Source: an uncultured Bacilli bacterium
GTDB taxonomy: Bacteria; Bacillota_I; Bacilli_A; RF39; UBA660
Length of the DNA stretch: 7,362 nt
Assembly: GCA_948750805.1 (NCBI GenBank)
Contig: CAPZYV010000047.1
Span: forward strand, 1 to 7,362
Reading direction: 5' to 3'
Shown: positions 1 to 5,042 of the stretch, in pieces
Layout: each line of letters begins with the position of its first letter
How positions within the stretch are numbered: the stretch's first letter is position 1
Translations under genes and position numbers: made by a program
The notes under the pieces: model-generated
What the model was told of the DNA's origin: nothing
What the model saw: only the letters and a program-made list of their open reading frames with translations
The model's database searches: none

Positions 1-11
1 TTTTTAAAATA

Positions 12-20
12 TGTTATAAT
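12..20 (+). promoter_or_regulatory. Extended -10 promoter of the two-pass membrane protein gene
   Basis: The sequence TGTTATAAT is a perfect TATAAT hexamer (15-20) preceded by the extended -10 TG dinucleotide at the correct one-base spacing. The expected start site near 27 leaves a short leader that contains the GAGGAG ribosome binding site at 32-37. Any -35 element would lie to the left of the window, so it cannot be assessed. Confidence 0.75.
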
Positions 21-44
21 ATACAAGAAGTGAGGAGTTTATAT

Positions 45-1061
45 ATGAAAAGAGTTAAAAGTGAATTACTTAAAAAGGAATTCAAAAAAATTAATCAAAA
101 CCTAGTAGTAGGTCTAATTGCATTAGTTCTAACAATTATATGTTGTGTAGCTTATGGTTATGAAAATGGTAAAGAACCAAAAAATACTAAATACTTAAAT
201 GACGTCATCGAAAAAGAAAAAAATGCCGTTGATATAGCTAGTAACTTAAAAATACATAAAGTATACAGCCAAGTGGCAATTAATAATAATGAACCAGATT
301 ATGGTTTATATGTTGTTGGAGATGAAACATATTATTATTTAGTATATATTAAAAATAATTTATATGCTGAATTAGTTAACAACAAAGATTTAAATAATAA
401 TCCATATACTATTTATGGTAAAACTAAAACAACTGATTCTAAAGTTAAAAAATACACAATCGAATGGTACAACAAAAATGTTGATAAAAAAGACCAAATA
501 ACATTATCAAAATTTAATGATTATTTTGGCGGAGTATATCTTGATACTTCAGAAACATTAGAATCACCTTTACTATCAGTTATAGCAGTAGTTGCACTAT
601 TATCAGGATTAGTAAGTATGTCATTTATCATTGTATTTATTACTAAAAAAATTCAAACTGAAAACACTTTAAAGAAATTAAGCGATGAAGAACTAGAAAA
701 AATTGAAAAAGAATTAGATGATAAGGAAACTTTCCATTATGAAAGAGCTCATTTAATCCTAACTAAAAACTATATTATTAGTTTAACTGGAAAAATGTTA
801 ATCACAAACTATAAAGACTTAGTTTGGATATACGAATACAGACTAAAACAATATGGTATCACAACCAATAAAAGCTTAATGGCCATGTTAAAAAATGGTA
901 AAGTAAAAGCTTTATTACAAGTTGACGGCGTCACTAAAAAATCAACTTCAGTTATTGAAGAAGTAGTTGAAACAATCGTAAAGAAAAATTCAAAACTACT
1001 AGTTGGCTATACAAATGAAAACAGAAAACTTGCTAAAGAAATAGTTAAAGAAAATAAATAA
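45..1061 (+). CDS. Uncharacterised two-pass membrane protein
   Basis: I do not recognise this 338-residue protein. It has a short basic N-terminus, a hydrophobic segment at about residues 19-37, a polar Tyr/Asn-rich region at about 40-172, a second hydrophobic segment at about 176-200, a charged helix likely to form a coiled coil (about 203-228, rich in Glu/Lys) and a C-terminal domain of about 110 residues. The positive-inside rule puts the 130-residue loop outside the cell and the C-terminal domain inside. The C-terminal part, with its alternating hydrophobic strands around ILTKNYIISL and MLITNYKDLVWIY, looks like the beta-rich PH-like domains found in some Bacillota membrane proteins; this is inference only. 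I chose the ATG at 45 rather than the GTG at 30: GAGGAG at 32-37 lies 7 bases before the ATG, whereas the GTG overlaps that site. The gene is monocistronic, between its own promoter and a strong terminator. Confidence 0.85.
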   Translation: MKRVKSELLKKEFKKINQNLVVGLIALVLTIICCVAYGYENGKEPKNTKYLNDVIEKEKNAVDIASNLKIHKVYSQVAINNNEPDYGLYVVGDETYYYLVYIKNNLYAELVNNKDLNNNPYTIYGKTKTTDSKVKKYTIEWYNKNVDKKDQITLSKFNDYFGGVYLDTSETLESPLLSVIAVVALLSGLVSMSFIIVFITKKIQTENTLKKLSDEELEKIEKELDDKETFHYERAHLILTKNYIISLTGKMLITNYKDLVWIYEYRLKQYGITTNKSLMAMLKNGKVKALLQVDGVTKKSTSVIEEVVETIVKKNSKLLVGYTNENRKLAKEIVKENK

Positions 1062-1065
1062 ATTT

Positions 1066-1105
1066 AATAACTTGCTTTTATTATAAAGCAAGTTATTTAT
1101 TTTTT
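1066..1105 (+). terminator. Rho-independent terminator after the two-pass membrane protein gene
   Basis: A perfect 13-bp stem, AATAACTTGCTTT (1066-1078) paired with AAAGCAAGTTATT (1085-1097), has a 6-base loop and is followed by TATTTTTT (1098-1105). It begins 5 bases after the stop codon. Its core, AACTTGCTT/AAGCAAGTT, is identical to the stem of the terminator at 4930-4960. Confidence 0.93.
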
Positions 1106-1155
1106 AATTTAAAAATTTTTTTCATAATTAAACATATTAAACATATATATTTACT

Positions 1156-1806
1156 ATGAAAAGAATATCTAAAATATTATTAATTATAGTTTTGTTAATA
1201 AGTGCGATATTTATTAACAAAGAAGTAAAAGCTATGCTACCCTTAAGTGGTAAAGTAATTATTATTGACCCTGGACATGGCGGAGCCGACCCTGGTACGA
1301 CTAAAGACAATATTTATGAGAAAGATATTAATCTTGCTATTAGTAAATATTTAGAGTTAGAATTAGCCAAAGTAGGAGCATCAGTTATATTAACTCGTGA
1401 TGGTGATTATGATTTAAGTTATCCTAATGCTAAATGGCGTAAAAAAAGCGACTTTGATAATCGCATAAAAATCATTAATAGTAATGAAGCAGATTTATAT
1501 ATATCAATTCATTTAAACTATCTTAGTAACTCAAGTTATAGTGGAGCCCAAGTATTTTACAATAATGATACAAATAAAGAAATAGCCATGGTTATTCAAG
1601 AAACTATTAACAAAGAATTAAATAATGACCGCGAAATAAAAAAAATACCATCTAAAACTTATATGTATGATAAACTTACAACTAGTGGTGTTCTAATAGA
1701 ATGTGGTTTCCTATCCAATCCCCCAGAACTTAATAAGCTAAAAACTTCTACTTATCAACAAAAAATAGCTGTTGTAATTAAAAATGGCATTATTAATTAT
1801 TATTAA
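1156..1806 (+). CDS. cwlD: N-acetylmuramoyl-L-alanine amidase, CwlD-like (Amidase_3)
   Basis: This is a zinc amidase that cleaves the amide bond between N-acetylmuramic acid and the L-alanine of the stem peptide. In spore formers CwlD works in the cortex, preparing muramic acid for delta-lactam formation by the deacetylase PdaA. The 216-residue protein has an N-terminal signal/anchor segment at about residues 5-21, then the Amidase_3 domain at about 33-214. Visible motifs are IDPGHGG with zinc ligand H41, E55 in YEKDINL, SIHLN with H119, and ECGFLSNPPE with catalytic E182. The stretch RKKSDFDNRIKIIN, then SGAQVFY and TYQQKIA near the end, match CwlD more closely than other Amidase_3 enzymes. 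No SH3 or LysM cell-wall-binding domain is attached, as in CwlD. There is no Shine-Dalgarno before the ATG at 1156, but this start is required for the signal segment. CwlD membership is family recognition; a spore role is not shown here, and a general wall amidase is possible. Confidence 0.9.
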   Translation: MKRISKILLIIVLLISAIFINKEVKAMLPLSGKVIIIDPGHGGADPGTTKDNIYEKDINLAISKYLELELAKVGASVILTRDGDYDLSYPNAKWRKKSDFDNRIKIINSNEADLYISIHLNYLSNSSYSGAQVFYNNDTNKEIAMVIQETINKELNNDREIKKIPSKTYMYDKLTTSGVLIECGFLSNPPELNKLKTSTYQQKIAVVIKNGIINYY

Positions 1807-2762
1807 TATAAAAAGTATTTCATAACTTGATTTTCTGATAAAGAAACACCTGTTACGTAACTAATATTACCTATTTCTTTTAATACCTTTTCAAAACTAA
1901 TATTTTCAGTTAATAAATAATTATCAATTATAGTAATAAGTTTTTGAGCTCTAATCATTGCTATATCATATAAATCATAAAATGAATAATGATAAATTTT
2001 ATTTTTAGATACGGGATAACACCACTTTTGATGTTCTAAATTTAAAACCTCATTATTTATTTTTTTATAATAATAACAATTACTTGCTAAAGGTATACTT
2101 ACTAAATTCATTGAATCAATTATTTTATAAAAAAACTTTTTTACTCCAAAGCGAGAACACATAACAAACTTTAAACATAATTTATAATTCCTAACACCTT
2201 TATAAATAGTCTTACTATAATTATTAACTTTAAACACATTTTCATAAGTATAATTAAGAATACCCTTAAGTTCTTCACTATATCTTATTTTAGGAAACAC
2301 TTTTTTAGCTAATTTCGTTTTATATATATCCTTATTATTTCTATTTTGATACATTATTGAATCAATCATATATTCTAAAGTTCCATGACCACTTTTATAT
2401 TTTAAAGTATTTTTATCTTTATAAATATAATTACCCGTTTTATAAAACACATAAGGATGAACAACAGAATCTAAAACATAATGACAAATTGACCCATATA
2501 AATAAGCTAAAACATCCGAATTACTTTCCAAATTATTTTCTTTAATATATTTAATTATATATTTAAAATATAAATTAACATCATTAGCATGAGCAAATCT
2601 TCCCAACTTAAAATCAATAAAAAATAAAATATCAAAACTTTTGCCAAACAATTTAAATAAATCTAAAGAACTTTGAAATCTATCTTTAATTTCCAAATCT
2701 AAAGATTTAAAAACATCTTCTGTAAAAATATGATGTGTATATGTAGCTGGAATAGTAATCAC
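1803..2762 (-). CDS. Zinc-dependent phospholipase C family protein
   Basis: The protein belongs to the family of Bacillus cereus phospholipase C and clostridial alpha-toxin, metal-dependent enzymes that hydrolyse phospholipid head groups. In the 319-residue reading, likely metal ligands can be lined up with the B. cereus enzyme: H10/H11, D44 and H58 (D-x13-H, as in the B. cereus pair D55/H69), H94 and D98 (H-x3-D), H102, H126 and E130 (H-x3-E). The family-like stretches are PATYTHHIFTEDV, YGSICHYVLDSVVHPY and GHGTLEYMID. There is no signal peptide, unlike the secreted toxins, and no C-terminal PLAT-like domain, so the protein is probably cytoplasmic and its substrate is unknown. The region after residue 160 is not assignable. 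The GTG at 2762 is the conventional start but has no room for a ribosome binding site; an ATT at 2753 is a serious alternative (see the RBS entry and findings). The gene is convergent with the amidase, with a 4-base overlap and no visible terminator between them. Confidence 0.85.
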   Translation of the reverse strand: MITIPATYTHHIFTEDVFKSLDLEIKDRFQSSLDLFKLFGKSFDILFFIDFKLGRFAHANDVNLYFKYIIKYIKENNLESNSDVLAYLYGSICHYVLDSVVHPYVFYKTGNYIYKDKNTLKYKSGHGTLEYMIDSIMYQNRNNKDIYKTKLAKKVFPKIRYSEELKGILNYTYENVFKVNNYSKTIYKGVRNYKLCLKFVMCSRFGVKKFFYKIIDSMNLVSIPLASNCYYYKKINNEVLNLEHQKWCYPVSKNKIYHYSFYDLYDIAMIRAQKLITIIDNYLLTENISFEKVLKEIGNISYVTGVSLSENQVMKYFLY

Positions 2763-2769
2763 TCCCTTT
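2754..2769 (-). promoter_or_regulatory. Ribosome binding site that favours an ATT start for the phospholipase C gene
   Basis: On the minus strand the start region reads AAAGGGAGTGATTACT followed by ATT CCA GCT. The purine-rich SD-like core GGAG (2765-2762) overlaps the GTG candidate at 2762-2760, so it cannot serve that codon. It lies 8 bases upstream of ATT at 2753-2751. Initiation at that ATT would give a protein beginning M-P-A-T-Y, which matches my recollection of how many family members begin (M-P-[AS]-T-Y). The site is seen directly; its use is inferred. Confidence 0.5.
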
Positions 2770-2771
2770 TA

Positions 2772-2801
2772 ATTATAACATAAAACACCTAATTTCACCA
2801 A
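2772..2801 (-). promoter_or_regulatory. Promoter of the phospholipase C gene
   Basis: On the minus strand TGTTATAAT (2780-2772) is an extended -10 element with a perfect TATAAT. A weak -35 candidate, TTGGTG, lies at 2801-2796 with an 18-base spacer. The predicted start site near 2765 falls within the GGGAG motif, so the leader before the GTG would be only a few bases long. The -35 candidate overlaps the tandem 11-bp repeats, which suggests regulation there. Confidence 0.65.
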
Positions 2802-2823
2802 AATTTCACAAAATATTAACAAA
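2791..2823. promoter_or_regulatory. Three tandem 11-bp repeats, candidate response-regulator operator
   Basis: Reading the plus strand there are three consecutive 11-mers: AATTTCACCAA (2791), AATTTCACAAA (2802) and ATATTAACAAA (2813). Their cores, TTCACC, TTCACA and TTAACA, begin at 2794, 2805 and 2816, exactly 11 bp apart. TTMACA-type hexamers at 11-bp spacing are the layout of Bacillus PhoP boxes and, more broadly, of direct-repeat sites for OmpR/PhoB-family regulators. The block lies at roughly -29 to -58 of the phospholipase promoter and upstream of the abi-htrA promoter. Repeat geometry is seen directly; the regulator is inferred. Confidence 0.45.
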
Positions 2824-2841
2824 TAAATCAACGATTAAGAG

Positions 2842-2870
2842 TACAATATAATTGTTCTTTATGGTATAAT
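2842..2870 (+). promoter_or_regulatory. Promoter of the abi-htrA operon
   Basis: TGGTATAAT (2862-2870) is an extended -10 with a perfect TATAAT. A weak -35 candidate, TACAAT, lies at 2842-2847 with a 17-base spacer. A second TATAAT follows at 2873-2878, repeating the first in tandem (TATAATA-C-TATAATA), so the start site could be staggered. The -35 candidate overlaps a 13-bp palindrome. Confidence 0.65.
2843..2855. promoter_or_regulatory. 13-bp palindrome over the abi-htrA -35 region
   Basis: ACAAT-ATA-ATTGT is a perfect inverted repeat of 5-bp half-sites with a 3-bp centre. It overlaps the presumed -35 of the abi-htrA promoter, a classic position for a dimeric repressor. Short palindromes are frequent in DNA this rich in A and T, so the call is tentative. 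Confidence 0.3.
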
Positions 2871-2891
2871 ACTATAATAGGTGGAGTATAT

Positions 2892-3821
2892 ATGGAAAAG
2901 ATATTTAAAACACTTGATGAACAAATTACAATATTAAAAAATAAAAATTTAATAATTGACGATGAAAATTATGCCAAAAATATTTTACTTAGAGAAAATT
3001 ATTTCTTTATAAATGGCTATCGTTTCTTATTTATGAGGTCCATTAATGACCGCACATTTATAGATGGCGCTGATTTTCGTGAAATATATGCTTTATTTAA
3101 TTTCGACCGTCAATTAAGAAATATTTTATTTAAAAATATTTTAATATTAGAAAACAATATTAAGAGTATTATATCATACGAATTATCCCGTAAATATGGT
3201 TTTAAAGAGAAAAAATATTTAAATCCGGAGAACTTTGTAAGAGACCCAAAAAGAACAAGACAAGTAAATGACCTTTTAAAAAAAATCAAAAGGCAAATAA
3301 CAGTTAATGGTAGTCAACATACTGCTACTAAACATTATCAAAGTAATTATGGGTATATTCCTTTATGGATAGTAGTTAAAGTTTTATCTTTTGGTATAGT
3401 TGGAGAACTTTATACTATATTAAAAGAGGAAGACCAAGAAGAAATAGCTAAATTATTTAATGTTGATGTCGAAAGCTTTTTAATATATCTTCCAATACTA
3501 GCTAATTATCGTAATTTATGTGCTCATGAAGATATTTGTTATGAACATCGCACCCAAAAAGAAATACCTATTACCAAATATCACGAAAATCTAAGTATTC
3601 CTAAAACTAATGGCGAGTATATCTATGGTATAAATGATTTATTTGCTTTAATTATTATTTTAAAAAGATTACTTCGCAAGGATGATTTCCATATGATGTT
3701 AAGTGAAATGTCATATGAAATAGACTATTTAAGTGGCCGATTACATAGCATTAGAATAACAAAAGTATTAGACCGGATGGGATTCCCTAAAAATTATAAA
3801 GATATAGTAAGGATGGATTAA
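2892..3821 (+). CDS. Abi_2-family (AbiD/AbiF-like) HEPN protein, predicted RNase
   Basis: The 309-residue protein carries the conserved blocks of the Abi_2 family (AbiD, AbiD1, AbiF), known from lactococcal plasmids for abortive phage infection. In order they are ENYFFINGYRFLF (about 35-47), REIYALFNFDRQLRNILF (63-80) followed by ILENNIKSIISYELSRKYG (84-103), GYIPLWIVVKVLSFGIVGELY (154-174), and RNLCAHEDICYE (207-218). The last contains R207-x4-H212, the Rx4-6H signature of HEPN ribonucleases, so cleavage of cellular or phage RNA is the likely activity, in the cytoplasm. Relatives have been linked to the ancestry of Cas13 effectors. Length is normal and all blocks are present, so the gene looks intact. 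AGGTGGAG at 2879-2886 gives a good ribosome binding site 5 bases before the ATG. It is transcribed from its own promoter and coupled to htrA, whose ATG follows after 3 bases. A defence role is inferred from the family, not proven. Confidence 0.88.
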   Translation: MEKIFKTLDEQITILKNKNLIIDDENYAKNILLRENYFFINGYRFLFMRSINDRTFIDGADFREIYALFNFDRQLRNILFKNILILENNIKSIISYELSRKYGFKEKKYLNPENFVRDPKRTRQVNDLLKKIKRQITVNGSQHTATKHYQSNYGYIPLWIVVKVLSFGIVGELYTILKEEDQEEIAKLFNVDVESFLIYLPILANYRNLCAHEDICYEHRTQKEIPITKYHENLSIPKTNGEYIYGINDLFALIIILKRLLRKDDFHMMLSEMSYEIDYLSGRLHSIRITKVLDRMGFPKNYKDIVRMD

Positions 3822-3824
3822 AAA

Positions 3825-4931
3825 ATGACTGAAAAACAAAACAACAAAACTTTAAAAAATGGCATAATTATTATTATATGTTTCTTTCTAGGAATGTTAG
3901 CCATGTATGGCATATTCTATTATTTTCCTTCAACAATAGGCACAGTTGTTACCAAACTGGAAAAAGATGTAACTATAACTGATACCGGAATTGCTGACGC
4001 TGTAGAAAAAGTTTATGATTCCGTTGTCGTTGTAAATACATATATTAAAGGTGAAGCATATGCTTCTGGTACAGGATTCGTATATAAGACCGAAGGGAAA
4101 AAAGCTTATATATTAACTAATAATCATGTTATAAATAATGCTACTGATGTTTATGTGACTTTTACAGACGGAACAATAGTTAAAACAAATGTTGAAGGCA
4201 GTGACGTTTATTCTGATATAGCCGTATTATCTGTTGAAAGCAGTTATATTAAATCAGTCGCTAAATTAGGAAACAGTGAAGATTTAAGACTAGGAGATAC
4301 TGTATTTGCGATTGGCGCTCCTCTTGACAGTGCTTATAGCTGGAGTGTAAGTCGTGGTATAGTTTCAGGAAAAGACCGTTTAGTGGAAGTAGAATTAAGT
4401 AGTGGCAATACTAAAACTCCAATGGTAGTAAATACTCTTCAAACTGACGCTGCAATTAATTCTGGAAATAGTGGTGGCCCTCTTGCCAATTCTAACGGAG
4501 AAGTTATTGGAATAACATCTATTAAACTAGCTAGTGCCCAAATAGAAGGTATGGGATTTGCAATTCCAATTGAAATAGCTTTAGACTATGCTGAAGAGCT
4601 AATTAAAGGCGAAGAAATTGAAAGACCATTTTTAGGAATAAGCATGCTAGATGTAAATCAAGCTTATTACACTAGAGAATATTATAGTCTAATTAGAGAA
4701 GCAAATGTTACTAAGGGAGTTATAGTAAGCGAAGTTCAAAAGAAAAGTTCTGCCGCTTTAGCAGGAATTGAAGAAAACGACATTATAACTAAAGTAGATG
4801 GAAAAGAAATAGCTTCTTCAGCCTATTTAAGATATTATTTATATAAACATAAAGTTGGTGATGAAATGAAAGTAACCATCATTAGAAATAATAAAGAAAA
4901 AGATATAAAAATCAAACTTTCAGCCAATTAA
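3825..4931 (+). CDS. htrA: Membrane-anchored HtrA/DegP-like serine protease with a PDZ domain
   Basis: This protease degrades or refolds misfolded exported proteins at the cell surface. The 368-residue protein has a lysine-rich cytoplasmic N-terminus, one transmembrane anchor at about residues 13-33, a trypsin-like domain at about 56-258 and a single PDZ domain at about 268-366. The catalytic triad is visible: H101 in TNNHVIN, D131 in YSDIAVL and S216 in INSGNSGGPL, with GNSGG forming the oxyanion region. The PDZ carboxylate-binding loop is FLGIS (269-273), and AGIEENDIITKVDG is the usual PDZ turn. Length and layout fit Gram-positive HtrA. Its start follows the abi stop by 3 bases, with the ribosome binding site AAGGATGG (3809-3816) inside the end of abi, so the two genes are probably translationally coupled. 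The terminator stem begins inside the stop codon. Protease and Abi protein should sit on opposite sides of the membrane. In B. subtilis homologues respond to CssRS; no such site was recognised here. Confidence 0.93.
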   Translation: MTEKQNNKTLKNGIIIIICFFLGMLAMYGIFYYFPSTIGTVVTKLEKDVTITDTGIADAVEKVYDSVVVVNTYIKGEAYASGTGFVYKTEGKKAYILTNNHVINNATDVYVTFTDGTIVKTNVEGSDVYSDIAVLSVESSYIKSVAKLGNSEDLRLGDTVFAIGAPLDSAYSWSVSRGIVSGKDRLVEVELSSGNTKTPMVVNTLQTDAAINSGNSGGPLANSNGEVIGITSIKLASAQIEGMGFAIPIEIALDYAEELIKGEEIERPFLGISMLDVNQAYYTREYYSLIREANVTKGVIVSEVQKKSSAALAGIEENDIITKVDGKEIASSAYLRYYLYKHKVGDEMKVTIIRNNKEKDIKIKLSAN

Positions 4932-4960
4932 CTTGCTTAATAAGCAAGTTTTTCTTTTTT
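4930..4960 (+). terminator. Rho-independent terminator of the abi-htrA operon
   Basis: AACTTGCTT (4930-4938) pairs perfectly with AAGCAAGTT (4942-4950), with a 3-base loop and then TTTCTTTTTT and further T. The stem starts on the last two bases of the htrA stop codon. The 9-bp stem is identical to the core of the terminator at 1066-1105. Confidence 0.92.
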
Positions 4961-5007
4961 TTAAAAATTTATTTCTTATATTTATTCTACATATCTAATT
5001 ATTAATA

Positions 5008-5016
5008 TGTTATACT
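5008..5016 (+). promoter_or_regulatory. Extended -10 promoter of the nagZ-like gene
   Basis: TGTTATACT is an extended -10 with one mismatch from TATAAT. A poor -35 candidate, TACATA at 4988-4993, lies 17 bases upstream. The preceding terminator makes an independent promoter necessary. The ribosome binding site AAAGGGTGA (5025-5033) follows, 9 bases before the ATG. Confidence 0.6.
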
Positions 5017-5042
5017 ATTAAAGTAAAGGGTGAAGCTTAAAT

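Noticed and set aside
30..44. GTG at 30 as the start of the first gene
   Set aside because: It would overlap the GAGGAG ribosome binding site at 32-37, which is ideally placed for the ATG at 45.
2357..2545. 62-residue plus-strand reading frame
   Set aside because: It lies antisense inside the well-supported phospholipase C gene, has no ribosome binding site and no recognisable protein character.
2791..2812. Rex-type operator (TTGTGAA...TTCACAA)
   Set aside because: Only one half-site, TTCACAA, is present; the copies are in direct, not inverted, orientation.
2791..2823. CRISPR-like repeats next to a Cas13-related HEPN protein
   Set aside because: The units are 11 bp and contiguous without spacers, which is operator-like and not a CRISPR array.
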